Positions 50,821 to 61,285 are shown, counted from the first letter of the stretch. The stretch: 64,000 nucleotides of DNA from C-114 sp963719285 (GCA_963719285.1 CAVRBO010000001.1:1116001-1180000), one strand, 5' to 3'. Program-made: numbers and translations. The notes: generated from the letters alone by a model not told the origin.

Positions 50821-51999
50821 GTGCACGCCGCATTTGTGATCGCCCGGAGGATCCTGGTCCAGCGTCTCCGCGATCGATCCGCGATCGTGTTCGCGATCCT
50901 GACCCCGCTCGGCCTGGCCATCGCGTTCTCGGCCCTGGTCGCCGGCGGCACCGATTCGTTCCATACGACGTTCGCGGTCATTGACAACGACCGGGGGGCC
51001 TCCTCGGAGTCGCTCGTGACCGACGTCCTCGGTGGTCTGGCGCGGGCCGGCGTGGCCGACCTGGACTTCGTCTCGTCCGAGGACGCCGCCCGCGCGGCCG
51101 TCGCCTCGGAACGCGACGGCGCCGCGATCGTGATCCCGGTGGGCTTCAGCGCCTCCATCATGGGAGGCGAACCCACACAGGTCACCATCTTGAGCGGTAC
51201 CGATCCCGTCGCTCGCGAGGTCGCCCAGGCCGCCGTCGGGGCCTTCGCCCACCGCGTGGGGGCCAGCCAGCTGACGATAGCCACGATCGTCGCGACCGGC
51301 GGGACCGCCGACGCAGCGACCGTGGCCGCGGTGTCGGCCTCGGCGCACGATCCGAGCCCGATCGCGGTCGTCGGCGACGCCGCGGACCATCGACAGGCAT
51401 CGCTGGCGACCTTTTACGGGGCGGCGATGGCGATGATGTTCCTGTTCTTTGCGACCCAGTACGGGACGCTGGCGATCCTCGGCGACCGACGCATCGGGAC
51501 GCTCGACCGGCTGCTGGCGGCGCCGGTCGCGCAGGCCTCGATCGTCCTCGGGGGGGCGCTCGCGAGCTTCGTCATGGGCCTCGTCTCGATGACCGTCCTC
51601 ATGGTCGCGACGACCGTCCTTCGGGGCGCGTACTGGGGCCCGCCGGTGCCGGTCGCCCTGCTCATCCTGGGCGCGGCGTTCGCGGCCATGGGTGTCTCGC
51701 TGCTCGTCTCGACGGTGGCTCGAACGGCAGAGCAGGCCGGCGGCCTGAACGCGATCGTGGCGATCTCGCTCTCGGCCGTGGGCGGGGTGTTCATCCCGCT
51801 CGCCCAGGCCCCGGAGATCATGACCCGCATCGCCCAGTTCACGCCCCACGCCTGGTTCCTCCATGCGATCGACACCCTCGTCGTGCCGACGGCGGGCCTG
51901 ACCGACGTCCTGCCGTCGATCCTCGTGCTCCTGGCCATGGGCGCCCTGACCGGCGGCCTGGGGCTCCTCCGTGCGCGCTCCGCGCTGGTGGCCGCATGA
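50821..51999 (+). CDS. ABC-2 type permease
   Basis: The 392-residue protein has one N-terminal helix (SAIVFAILTPLGLAIAFSAL), a large extracytoplasmic domain of about 170 residues (from GGTDSFHTTFAVIDNDRGAS onward), then five C-terminal helices, including FVMGLVSMTVLMVATTVLRG and GVFIPLAQAPEIMTRIAQFT. This is the ABC2_membrane_3/YhgE-like layout of exporters. The GTG has GGGAGG 8 nt upstream. Its stop overlaps the next permease start by ATGA. Confidence 0.88.
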   Translation: MHAAFVIARRILVQRLRDRSAIVFAILTPLGLAIAFSALVAGGTDSFHTTFAVIDNDRGASSESLVTDVLGGLARAGVADLDFVSSEDAARAAVASERDGAAIVIPVGFSASIMGGEPTQVTILSGTDPVAREVAQAAVGAFAHRVGASQLTIATIVATGGTADAATVAAVSASAHDPSPIAVVGDAADHRQASLATFYGAAMAMMFLFFATQYGTLAILGDRRIGTLDRLLAAPVAQASIVLGGALASFVMGLVSMTVLMVATTVLRGAYWGPPVPVALLILGAAFAAMGVSLLVSTVARTAEQAGGLNAIVAISLSAVGGVFIPLAQAPEIMTRIAQFTPHAWFLHAIDTLVVPTAGLTDVLPSILVLLAMGALTGGLGLLRARSALVAA

Positions 52000-53165
52000 A
52001 GGCGCTCGTGATCGCCCGGACCGGCATGCTGCGCACGATTCGCGACCGCACATCGCTCTTCTTCATCGTCGTGCTGCCGCTGATCCTCATCGTGGTGCTC
52101 GGCATGACGTATGGCGGCACGAGCACCGCCCGGATCGGGGTCAGTGGCGCCGGCGGCGGCCCGCTCGCCGGCGATCTCGTCGCGTCACTCCACGCGAACG
52201 AGATGCCGGTCGACGTACGCCGGTACGCCTCGGCCGACGAGCTTCGCGACGCGGTCGAACGCGGGTACGTCCAGATCGGACTCGCGATCCCGGCCGACTA
52301 TGACGCGACGCTCACGGGCGGCGGGACCGCCAAGATCGAGATCGTCGCGCAGGCGAACAGCCTGGCGAGCACGATCCGTACGACCATCGACGACGCGATC
52401 GCGGTCCAGGCGTCTCAGGTGCAGGCAGCCCGGTTCGTGGCGGCCAGCAGGGGCATCCCGTTCGAAGAGGCCCTCCTCGCGGCCCGTCGGACCGAATCCT
52501 CCGTGGCCGGCGTGGCCGTCGCCCTGGAGACGGTCCGCGACGCGAGCTCCAATCCCGATGGCTTCACGGTGGGGGCGCAGAGCCAGGTCATCCTGTTCAT
52601 GTTCCTCACCTCGCTGACCGGGGCGACGCAGCTCATCCTGACCCGTCAGCTGGGGATCTCGCGGCGGATGTTCTCCACGCCGACCGGGACGGGGACGATC
52701 ATCCTCGGCGAGGCGCTGGGTCGGTTCGCGTTCGCCCTGTTCCAGGGCGGGCTCATCGTCCTCGCCTCGGCCGCGCTGTTCGGGGTCGACTGGGTCGACT
52801 GGGTCGTGACAGCGGCCGTCGTGGTCGCGTTCGCCGTGGTGGCGACCGGCGCCGCGATGATCGTCGGGACGTTCGCGGCGAATACGCACCAGGCCGGGGC
52901 ACTCGGGCCGGCCGTCGGGATGATCGCAGGACTGATCGGCGGCACGATGGTGCCGCCGGAGATCTTCCCGTCGATGATGCGAACGCTGTCCTACGCCACC
53001 CCGCATGCGTGGGCGATGGACGCGTTCCATGCCGTGCTCCTGCGTGGAGCCGGGCTCGTGGAGGTCCTCCCGCAGATCGGGGTCATCCTGGCATACGCCG
53101 CCGTCCTGCTGGCGATCGCGGTCTGGCGCTTCCGGCGGGTGATCGCGACGGTCTCGGCCACCTGA
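51996..53165 (+). CDS. ABC-2 type permease, second subunit
   Basis: The 389-residue protein repeats the layout of its upstream neighbour: helix SLFFIVVLPLILIVVLGMTY, an outside domain (ARIGVSGAGGGPLAGDLVAS onward), then the membrane core with QVILFMFLTSLTGATQLILT, GRFAFALFQGGLIVL and MVPPEIFPSMMRTLSYATPH. The two permeases probably form a heterodimer with the ATPase at 49764. The exported compound is unknown. It ends 19 nt before the convergent MFS gene. Confidence 0.88.
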   Translation: MKALVIARTGMLRTIRDRTSLFFIVVLPLILIVVLGMTYGGTSTARIGVSGAGGGPLAGDLVASLHANEMPVDVRRYASADELRDAVERGYVQIGLAIPADYDATLTGGGTAKIEIVAQANSLASTIRTTIDDAIAVQASQVQAARFVAASRGIPFEEALLAARRTESSVAGVAVALETVRDASSNPDGFTVGAQSQVILFMFLTSLTGATQLILTRQLGISRRMFSTPTGTGTIILGEALGRFAFALFQGGLIVLASAALFGVDWVDWVVTAAVVVAFAVVATGAAMIVGTFAANTHQAGALGPAVGMIAGLIGGTMVPPEIFPSMMRTLSYATPHAWAMDAFHAVLLRGAGLVEVLPQIGVILAYAAVLLAIAVWRFRRVIATVSAT

Positions 53166-53184
53166 CGGACGGGGCCAGCCGGGC

Positions 53185-54525
53185 TCAGATGACGGGCTTG
53201 GAACCCGGCAGGGACGCCGGCGCCATCGCGGTCGGACCGGGAGCCGAGGCAACCGGTGGTGCGGCCCCCTGGGCCCGCAACCGGCGATACCAGACGAGCC
53301 CGACGATCGCCGCGACGGCCGAGACGACGCCGCCCCAGGCGATGGCCGCGGCGGCCCCTGCGTTCGCGGCCAGGGCGCCCAGGATCAGGCCGCCGATCGG
53401 GCTCGTCCCCGCGAAGACGGTCGTGTACACGCTCATGACCCGGCCCCGAAGCTCGTCCGGGACCGTCATCTGGATCGTCGTATTGGCGGTGGCCATCATC
53501 GTGATGGCGCCGCTGCCGGCGACGAACATCAGGACCAAATCGATCGGGTAGTCGCCCACGATGCCGATGAGGATCTCGGTCACGCCGAGCACCAAGGCTC
53601 CGAGGAACATCCGGCTCGGCTTGGTGCCGCCGAACGCGATCGCCAGCGCGGCGATCAGCGAACCCACGCCCGACGCCGCCATGAGGAACCCGAAGCCCTC
53701 GGCGCCCACGTGCAGGACGCCCTGGGCGAGCGGTGGGATGAGGATCGTGAAGTTGATCCCGAACGTGGCGACGACGCCGATGACCACCACGGCAAGCAGG
53801 ACGATGCCCGTCCGGCGGACATACGACAGACCCTCGCCGAGGTTCTCGAAGACCGCGCGAACGGACGTCGGCCGGTCGTATATCGTCGCCGATCGCAACT
53901 CCGACTCGCGCATGAGGAACAGCCCGAACAGGACCGCGAGGAAGCTGAGCGCATCGACGAGGAACGCGATCGACACCCCGAATGCCGAGATCGTCAGGCC
54001 CGCGATCGCGGGGCCCAGCACCCGGGCGCCGTTGAACATCGCCGAGTTGAGCGCGACCGCGTTGCCGATATCCTCCCGTCCGACCATCTCGACCGCGAAC
54101 GCCTGGCGGGTCGGCATGTCGACCGCGTTGCGCACACCCATGACGCCCGCCAGGACGAACACGTGCCACACCTCGACGACGTGCGTGGCGGCAAGGCCGA
54201 ACAGCAGGAAGCTCACGATCATCGCCACGGTCTGGGTGACGTAGAGGGTCGGGCGCTTCGGGAGGGCGTCGGCGATGACCCCGCCGAACAGGCCCAGGAT
54301 GAGGACCGGCCCGAACTGGAAGACCGTGACCAGCCCCAGGTCGAACGGGTTGCCGGTGAGCTGGAGGATGAGCCACGACTGGGCGACCGCGGTCATCCAC
54401 GTCCCGATGAGCGAGACGAGCTGGCCGCCGAAGAACAGCCGGTAGTTGCGGTGCTGGAATGCGCGCCAGCCCTGGAACGCCGCGATGGCGTGGACGGTGG
54501 GCCGCGAGGGGTGCGGGCGGTTCAT
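53185..54525 (-). CDS. MFS transporter (EntS/MFS_3 type)
   Basis: The 446-residue, 12-helix protein has the MFS_3 opening AFQHRNYRLFFGGQLVSLIG and TWMTAVAQSWLILQLT, then GLFGGVIADALPKRPTLYVT (motif A). It continues with VDMPTRQAFAVEMVGREDIG and PDELRGRVMSVYTTVFAGTS, as in EntS siderophore and multidrug exporters. A Pro/Ala-rich tail ends it. It overlaps the DHA2-type gene by ATGA and is last in the merR efflux operon. Confidence 0.87.
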   Translation of the reverse strand: MNRPHPSRPTVHAIAAFQGWRAFQHRNYRLFFGGQLVSLIGTWMTAVAQSWLILQLTGNPFDLGLVTVFQFGPVLILGLFGGVIADALPKRPTLYVTQTVAMIVSFLLFGLAATHVVEVWHVFVLAGVMGVRNAVDMPTRQAFAVEMVGREDIGNAVALNSAMFNGARVLGPAIAGLTISAFGVSIAFLVDALSFLAVLFGLFLMRESELRSATIYDRPTSVRAVFENLGEGLSYVRRTGIVLLAVVVIGVVATFGINFTILIPPLAQGVLHVGAEGFGFLMAASGVGSLIAALAIAFGGTKPSRMFLGALVLGVTEILIGIVGDYPIDLVLMFVAGSGAITMMATANTTIQMTVPDELRGRVMSVYTTVFAGTSPIGGLILGALAANAGAAAAIAWGGVVSAVAAIVGLVWYRRLRAQGAAPPVASAPGPTAMAPASLPGSKPVI

Positions 54526-56048
54526 CGGACGGGGCTCGGTCCCGTCGTCAACTCGACGGCGTGGGCGGCCGGGGCCGAGGACTCCTCTTCCCAGGAGGCG
54601 TGCCCGCCGCGCATGAGCGACACGACGGCGCCGACCGCGCTGGCCACGACGCCGGCCCAGAACGCGAGGTGGAGGGCGTCGACGAACGGGACGAGATCGA
54701 TGCCCGACGAGCCGACCTGCGTGCCGCTGAAGATCGACAGGAGCACCTTCGGATCCATCGCGGAGGTGACGAGGCCGATCGAGAGCGCGATCGAGACGAC
54801 GAAGCCGCTGCTCGTCAGCATCATCCGGGCACCCGCCGCGACCCCGCGCTGGGCGGGCGGGACGACACCCATGACCGCGCTCGTGTTCGGTGAGTTGAAC
54901 AGGCCCGACCCGGCGCCGATGACGAGCTGCCAGAGCGCGAGCTGCCAGTACGGCGTGTCGATCTGGATCGTGGTGAGCCCGAGCAGGCCGATCCCGGTCA
55001 CGACCATGCCGAGCGTGGCGAGGAGTCGCGAGCCGTGGCGGTCGGCGAGCGCGCCGCTGATCGGCGAGAGCACGAGCAGTCCGATCGCGAGCGGCGCGAG
55101 CAGGATCCCGGCGGTGACCGGATCGTCGCCTTTGGCGCCCTGGAAGTAGAACACGAGGAGGAACAGGACCCCGTTCCGTGCCACTCCGTTGAGCAGCGAC
55201 GTGATGTTGCCCATCGCGAAGAGCCGGATGCGGAACAGGGAGAGGTCGAGGAGCGGGTCCGGCCGGTGCGACTCGACCCACAGGAACACCGGCGCCGCCA
55301 CGACGAACGCCCCGATCCCGGCGAGGACCCAGCCCGTGGTCCAGCCATAGATGCCGCCGAAGGCAAGGCCGACCATGAGCCCGGTCAGGCCGACGAGATA
55401 GATGCCCGAGCCGAGCCAGTCGACGGTGAGGCGAGGCCGGGATCGGGTCGACTCCACGAGGAGCGCCCACGCGGCGATCGTGCCGACGGCCGCGATCGGG
55501 ACGTTGAACCAGAAGACGGTCCGCCAGCCGAAGCCGGTGAGCCAGCCGCCGAGGATCGGTCCGAGGATCAGCCCGGCGCCCACCACCATCGCGTTGACGC
55601 CGAGGGCTCGCCCGAGCTCACGGCGCGGGAAGGCATCCGTGACGAGCGCGGCCGAGGTGGCCATGAGGAACGCGCCGCCGACGCCCTGGACGACCCGCGC
55701 ACCGATGAGCGTCAGCGGCGTGGGCGCGAGCGCGCACAGGACCGAGGCGACGAGGAAGATGGCGAACCCGAGCGTATACGCCTTCGCCCGGCCGATCGCG
55801 TCGGCGAGCCGGCCGGCATTGAGCACGAGGACCGTGGTGACCAGGGTGTAGCCGACGATGATCCACATGAGGGCGAAGATGTCGGTCTGGAGGTCGCGCA
55901 GGATGTCGGGCAGGGCGATGATCAGCGTGCCGGAGGTCAGCGACGCGAGCAGCGCGCCGACGCTCGTGACGAGGAGGACCCACCAGCGGTAGCCGTCGTC
56001 CGTCTCGCCGTCGACGTGCGCCCGCCGGGCGGAGATGAAGCCGCTCAT
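54522..56048 (-). CDS. MFS drug exporter, DHA2 (EmrB/QacA) type
   Basis: The 508-residue, 14-helix protein has TSGTLIIALPDILRDLQTDI at the place of the DHA2 motif D1, LNAGRLADAIGRAKAYTLGF (motif A) and VVGAGLILGPILGGWLTGF (motif C of drug/H+ antiporters). These point to proton-driven export of hydrophobic compounds. It overlaps merR by 4 nt upstream and the second MFS gene downstream, so all three form one message. Confidence 0.9.
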   Translation of the reverse strand: MSGFISARRAHVDGETDDGYRWWVLLVTSVGALLASLTSGTLIIALPDILRDLQTDIFALMWIIVGYTLVTTVLVLNAGRLADAIGRAKAYTLGFAIFLVASVLCALAPTPLTLIGARVVQGVGGAFLMATSAALVTDAFPRRELGRALGVNAMVVGAGLILGPILGGWLTGFGWRTVFWFNVPIAAVGTIAAWALLVESTRSRPRLTVDWLGSGIYLVGLTGLMVGLAFGGIYGWTTGWVLAGIGAFVVAAPVFLWVESHRPDPLLDLSLFRIRLFAMGNITSLLNGVARNGVLFLLVFYFQGAKGDDPVTAGILLAPLAIGLLVLSPISGALADRHGSRLLATLGMVVTGIGLLGLTTIQIDTPYWQLALWQLVIGAGSGLFNSPNTSAVMGVVPPAQRGVAAGARMMLTSSGFVVSIALSIGLVTSAMDPKVLLSIFSGTQVGSSGIDLVPFVDALHLAFWAGVVASAVGAVVSLMRGGHASWEEESSAPAAHAVELTTGPSPVR

Positions 56049-56524
56049 CGGACCTCTCCGATCCCGCCGGCATCCAGGTCGGCGAGGCGCGCCCGCAGGC
56101 GTGTGCGCCGCTCTTCGGCTGCGTGGACCATCGCCGCGAGCCGGTCGATCTTGGCCTGCAGGATCCCGACCTGGCGGTCCGCTCGGCCCAGCGAGTCCGC
56201 GATCAGCGTGCGCCGTTCGGCCGGATCGACCGTCTGGTTGAACGCCTCGCGGCTGCGGACCCGGGCCGCCTCGTCTTCGAGCAGCTGGCCGATCTCAGCA
56301 AGCGAGAACCCGGCGTCGTCGCGCAGTTCCTTGATGAACCGCAGCCGTTCCACGTCCGAGGCGTCATAGAGCCGGTACGCGCCCTCGCTGCGGGCGGCCG
56401 GCGAGAGCAGCCCGAGCTCCTCGTAATAGCGGATCGAGCGGGTGGTGAGCCCCAGCGCGGAGGCGACCTCCTGGATGCGCAGGAGGTTCGGCTCGACGGG
56501 CGATGGGGCGACAGGACGCGACAC
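56045..56524 (-). CDS. MerR family transcriptional regulator
   Basis: The 159-residue protein has the winged-helix start LLRIQEVASALGLTTRSIRY followed by YEELGLLSP, and the second helix pair YRLYDASDVERLRFIKELRD. A long dimerisation helix and a helical C-terminus (VGILQAKIDRLAAMVHAAEE) follow. No Cys pairs typical of metal sensors are present, so a small organic ligand is likelier. The GTG at 56524 has TAGGAT 6 nt upstream. An operator-like palindrome overlaps its promoter, fitting autoregulation and control of the two drug exporters behind it. Confidence 0.9.
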   Translation of the reverse strand: MSRPVAPSPVEPNLLRIQEVASALGLTTRSIRYYEELGLLSPAARSEGAYRLYDASDVERLRFIKELRDDAGFSLAEIGQLLEDEAARVRSREAFNQTVDPAERRTLIADSLGRADRQVGILQAKIDRLAAMVHAAEERRTRLRARLADLDAGGIGEVR

Positions 56525-56530
56525 CCAGCC

Positions 56531-56536
56531 ATCCTA
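56531..56536 (-). promoter_or_regulatory. -10 element of the merR operon
   Basis: TAGGAT on the minus strand, 6 nt before the GTG at 56524. A possible -35 (TTTACG) lies 18 nt upstream, inside the operator. Confidence 0.55.
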
Positions 56537-56540
56537 CACG

Positions 56541-56564
56541 AACCTTACCGTTGACGTAAAGGTT
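56541..56564. promoter_or_regulatory. MerR operator
   Basis: AACCTTAC and GTAAAGGTT flank CGTTGAC, an inverted repeat broken by one base. It lies between the -35 and -10 of the merR promoter, the standard place for MerR-type activators that twist the DNA. Confidence 0.65.
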
Positions 56565-56597
56565 ATAGCTCTCATCCGATGGTCCTGGTTCCTGAAC

Positions 56598-57059
56598 ATG
56601 TGTCATCACGGCGCCACCGTGCCGACGATCCTCCTGCTCAGCGGGTTGGTATCGTCCCTCGTCGCTATGGCGGGCCTCAGCGCCTTCCAGGCGAGGACCG
56701 ACCCAGCCCTGACCTGGACCGCGTTCGGGTTCAGTGCTGTCGGAACGATCGCAGCCATCGGCGGGTTCGTCGGGCTGACGTTCATCAGTGAAGCCTTTTG
56801 GGGCGTCTGGATGGTGGGCTTGCTGGCGACCCTCGTCGGCTCGGCACTATTCGCGCTCATCACCTACCGGACCGCAGCCCTGTCACGGGCCGGAGCCGTG
56901 CTCCTCGGCCTCGGTTCGAGTCTGCCGTTCACCGGGCTCGTGACGAACAGCAACGTCGTCATCGTCGTGGCCTTGAGCTGCCTCACGATCGGGTGGGTCG
57001 CGCTGGGCATCGACGCGATCCGCATCGACCGCCCGGCGCCCGAACGGCGGCCCGCCTGA
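56598..57059 (+). CDS. small four-helix membrane protein, function unknown (153 aa)
   Basis: The protein starts MCHHGATVPTILLLSGLVSS and has four predicted helices, including TAFGFSAVGTIAAIGGFVGL and AGAVLLGLGSSLPFTGLVTN. No family is recognised. The ATG at 56598 lacks a clear Shine-Dalgarno sequence; a GTG at 56619, just before the first helix, is an alternative. It is divergent from the merR operon across the operator, so it may share regulation. Its third-position base use is slightly less GC-biased than its neighbours. A strong hairpin follows the stop. Confidence 0.6.
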   Translation: MCHHGATVPTILLLSGLVSSLVAMAGLSAFQARTDPALTWTAFGFSAVGTIAAIGGFVGLTFISEAFWGVWMVGLLATLVGSALFALITYRTAALSRAGAVLLGLGSSLPFTGLVTNSNVVIVVALSCLTIGWVALGIDAIRIDRPAPERRPA

Positions 57060-57078
57060 CGTCCAGGCCCGTCTGCCC

Positions 57079-57113
57079 GGCGACGACCCTGGCTCACCAC
57101 CCGGGTCGTCGCC
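57079..57113 (+). terminator. 11-bp hairpin after the small membrane protein gene
   Basis: GGCGACGACCC (57079-57089) and GGGTCGTCGCC (57103-57113) pair perfectly around a 13-nt loop, 20 nt after the stop at 57059. No T-run. Confidence 0.5.
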
Positions 57114-58908
57114 ATCGGGTTCCGATGCCACGGCAGGTACATCCGTCCGGGGCGTCGACGCACCTTCGAATTCAGGATACGCACACATCGGTATTGACTC
57201 CGTTCCATCGTGGGTCGAGACTCGCGCTCCCCCCTTCCCGGGGGCGGACACATCGAGCGGGGGTTCGATGAGCGGACCAAGGGTCGGACGCTCCAGGATC
57301 GGCGCCAGCATCGCGTTCTCGATGCTGCTGGCGATGCCGCTGCCGGCCGCTGCCGCCTCACCCGCCGCGACCGCAGGTCCCATCGTCGATGGTGGCGGGA
57401 GTTCGTCGACCACCAGCTGGATCGTGACGCTCAAGGCCGGCACGGACGCCCCGACGAAGGCCGCGCCCTTCGCCAAGGCGGCCGGCGGCAAGGCCGGCCT
57501 GATCTTCCGCAACGCGCTTCACGGCTTCGTCTTCCACGGGTCCGTGAAGGCGGCCGCCGCGCTCGCCAAGAACAAGAGCGTCCGGACGGTCGTCGCGGAC
57601 CAGACGATCAAGATCGCGGACGAGCCGATCCCGACCGGCGTCTCGCGGATCAGGGCCGATGACCTCACCGAGCCGAGCGCCTACGGCTCCGGCTTCACGG
57701 GCAAGGGCGTCAAGGTCGCGATCCTCGATACGGGCGTCGACCTGACCCACCCGGACCTCGTCGCGAACCTGGACATCCCCCTGGGCCGCAACTGCATCAC
57801 GACGGGGCCGCCGCAGGACGGGCACGGCCATGGCACCCACGTCGCCGGGATCGTGGCCGCCGCCGCGAACGGGATCGGCGTGATCGGCGTCGCCCCGGAA
57901 GCGACGATCGTGCCGATCAAGGTCCTCGACGACACCGGCCAGGGCGAGTGGTCGAACCTCAACTGCGCGGTGGACTACCTCAGAGGACTCGACGACCGAC
58001 GGCGACCCCACGAACGATGTCCGCGTCGCGAACATGAGCCTGGGCGACGTCGGGACGGTCGGGAGCTGCACCGACGGCGGGTATCCGTGAAGCCATCTGC
58101 CATTCGACCGCGGCCGGGGTAGACCTACATCGCCGCCGCCGGGAATTCCACCGTCGACGCGTCGGGGTTCATCCCTGCCGCGTTCCCGGAGGTCATCTCG
58201 GTCTCCGCCCTGACCGACCTGGACGGGGAGCCGGGTGGGTTGGGCGGGTGCTGGCTGTTCTTCTTCTTCTGCGACGACACGCTCGCCGAGTTGAGCAATT
58301 TCGGAGCCACGATCGACGTGACCGCGCCCGGCACCCAGATCACCTCGGACTGGACCGGCGGCGGGTACGCGACCGAGATGGGGACGAGCATGGCCTCGCC
58401 CCACGTCGCGGGCGTCGCCGCGCTCATGGTGGCGGCGAACCCAAGTCTCAAGCCCGCCGACATCGAGGCGTTGCTCAAGACGAGTGGGGAGTGTCCGAAC
58501 GGCGCTCTGGTCGACGCCGATGGCAGAGGCGACTGCGTGGGCAAGGGCCAGTGGGGCAACGACCACGACGGCAACGCGGAGCGGCTCGTGAACGCCCTGA
58601 ACGCGGTCGAGGATGCTGGCGGCACCCCCGGACGACCGGCGGCCCCGTGGTCAAGATCACCTCGCCCGCCAACGGATCGACCGTCTCCGGCCCGGTGACG
58701 ATCAGCGCGAGCACGACCGACGACATCGGCGTGACCAAGGTCGACTTCTTCGTCGACGGCAGTAGCCCGATGGTCACGGACATCAAGGACGTCGACGGCT
58801 GCCGCGACCTGGCAGCCATGGGTCGACGGGACGAGCTTCACGCTCAGGGCGACCGCGACGGACACGATCGGGCAGACATCCAACTCGACGGTGACGGTCC
58901 AGACCTCC

Positions 58909-60490
58909 TCCGGCGTCCAGGGCAGCTGGGTCGGCGCGTACGGCCAGGATGGCGACATCCTCGGCAACTGGAACGGCAACGGGACGGATCTGACGAGCCA
59001 GCCGACGGCGTGACGTACGCCCTCGAGCTGGGGGCCCGGGCGACGCTGGGTCTCGCCGAAGACCGATGTCCGGGCGCTGACCGACTGGCCGGCACCGAGC
59101 GCCGGTCCCAGACGTTATACGACGCCAACCAGATGCGCGTCCGGATCAGCTTCGCCAACGCCTACAGCGGCACGCTCCACCTGTACGCGGTCGACTGGGA
59201 CGCCTACGGCGGCAACCGCTACGAGAACATCACGGTCGACGACGGGACCGGTCCGCGCGTCGCCCACCTGTCGAGCTCGTTCGTGCAGGGTGCCTGGATC
59301 CAATGCCCCGATCAGCGTCGGGGCGGGTGGCTCGGTCGTCACCACGTCGATCGGACCGCCGGCAACAGCGCCGTCCTGGCCGGCCTGTTCCTGGGCGGCG
59401 CGAGCGCGCCGCCTCCGCCGCCGCCCAGCCTTCCGGTGGACAGCCCGGGCGTCCAGGGCAGCTGGGTCGGCACCTACGGCCACGACGGCTACGTCCTTGC
59501 GAATTGGAACGGCGATAACACCGACCTCGCCAGCCTGCCGACGGGCGTGACGTACGCCCTCGAGCTGGGGGCCCGCGCGACGTGGGTTTCGCCCACGGGC
59601 GACGTCCGGGCCCTGACCGACCCGGCCGGGACGGAGCGCCGATCGCAGACGTGGTACGACGCGACGCGGACGCGCCTGCGGCTGAGCTTCACCAACGCCT
59701 ATAGCGGGACCCTGCACCTGTATGCCGTGGATTGGGATGCCTACGGCGGCAACCGCTACGAGAACATCACGGTCGACGACGGGAGCGGGCCCATCGCCGC
59801 CCACCTGTCGACCTCGTTCGTCCAGGGCGCGTGGGTCCACGCCCCGATCAATGTTCCCGCGGGTCTCTCCGTCCGTGATCACGGTCGACAAGACCGGCGG
59901 CAACAGCGCGGTCCTCGCCGGCCTGTTCCTCGGCGGCGCGAGCGCGCCGCCCCCGCCGCCCCCGACCCTGCCCGTCGACAGCCCCGGCGTCCAGGGCAGC
60001 TGGGTCGGCGCGTACGGCCAGGATGGCTACATCCTCGGCAACTGGAACGGCAACGGGACGGATCTGACGAGCCTGCCGACCGGCGTGACGTACGCCCTCG
60101 AGCTGGGGGCCCGCGCGACCTGGGTCTCGCCGACGACCGATGTCCGGGCGCTGACCGACCCGGCCGGCACCGAGCGCCGGTCCCAGACGTTCTACGACGC
60201 CAACCAGATGCGCGTCCGGATCAGCTTCGCCAACGCCTACAGCGGCACGCTCCACCTGTACGCGGTCGACTGGGACGCCTACGGCGGCAACCGCTACGAG
60301 AACATCACGGTCGACGACGGGACCGGTCCGCGCGTCGCCCACCTGTCGAGCTCGTTCGTCCAGGGTGCCTGGATCCATGCCCCGATCAGCGTCGGGGCGG
60401 GTGGCTCGGTCGTCATCACCGTCGATCGGACCGCCGGCAACAGCGCCGTCCTGGCCGGCCTGTTCCTGGGCGGCGCGAGCGCGCCGCCTC
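58909..60490 (+). repeat. three tandem copies of a 536-538-bp secreted-protein module
   Basis: Copies start at about 58909, 59445 and 59983. Each encodes GSWVGxYGxDGY, ALELGARATWVSP, DVRALTD, LHLYAVDWDAYGGNRYE and SAVLAGLFLGG, closed by a Pro-rich spacer. Copies 1 and 3 are almost identical in DNA; copy 2 differs at many silent and some coding positions. I recall similar modules at the ends of secreted bacterial enzymes, but cannot name the family with confidence. Confidence 0.8.
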
Positions 60491-60494
60491 CGCC

Positions 60495-60712
60495 GCCGAC
60501 GCCGACGCCAACACCAACGCCGACACCGACGCCCACGCCCACTCCTACGCCCACGCCCACGCCCACTCCTACGCCCACGCCCACTCCGACACCCACGCCC
60601 ACGCCGACACCCACGCCCACGCCGACGCCGACACCCACGCCGACGCCGACACCAACGCCCACGCCGACCCCGACGCCCACGCCGACCCCCACGCCGACGC
60701 CGCCACCGGCGA
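60495..60712 (+). repeat. Pro-Thr linker repeat (hexamer ACNCCN)
   Basis: About 35 tandem hexamers encode an unbroken (PT)n stretch between the third module and the first fibronectin III domain. Such linkers are usually extended and often glycosylated in secreted proteins. The antisense frame gives a long (GV)n reading frame that is only its shadow. Confidence 0.9.
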
Positions 60713-61285
60713 CGGTGCCGGGCGTGCCGACTGGCCTGAGCGCCACGCCCGGCAACGCCAAGGTGGTCCTTGCCTGGACGGCCCCGGCCTCCAATGGCGG
60801 CAGCGCGATCACCGGCTATCGGGTCTACCGCGGCACTGTCTCGGGCGGCGAGACACTCCTCGCGTCGCTCGCCGTCGTGACCGGCTACACGGACTCGGCC
60901 GCGACGAACGGCGTGACCTACTTCTATCAGGTGACGGCACAGAACGCCGTGGGCGAGAGCGGCCGGTCGACTGAGGCCTCGGCAAGCCGCGACGGTCCGG
61001 GGTGCCAATCGGCGCTGATGGAGCGACGTAGGGAGTCAACCTGAGCTGGACCGCGCCATCGTCCAACGGCGGCTCGACGGTCACCGGCTACCGTGTCTAC
61101 CGGTCGACCACGGCGGGGAACGAGACCTTCCTCGTCGCCATCGGGAACATCACGTCCTACATCGACCGGGCCACGACCGCGGGAGTCCGCTACTACTACA
61201 AGGTCACCGCGGTCAATGCGGTCGGCGAGAGCGCGCAGTCGGCTGAGGCGAAGCGAGGGCCCGATAGCCCGGACCGGCCGCGGGC

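Noticed and set aside
60495..60712. Short regular repeat considered as a CRISPR array or satellite
   Set aside because: It is a hexamer in coding phase giving a Pro-Thr linker between recognisable domains; there are no spacers.
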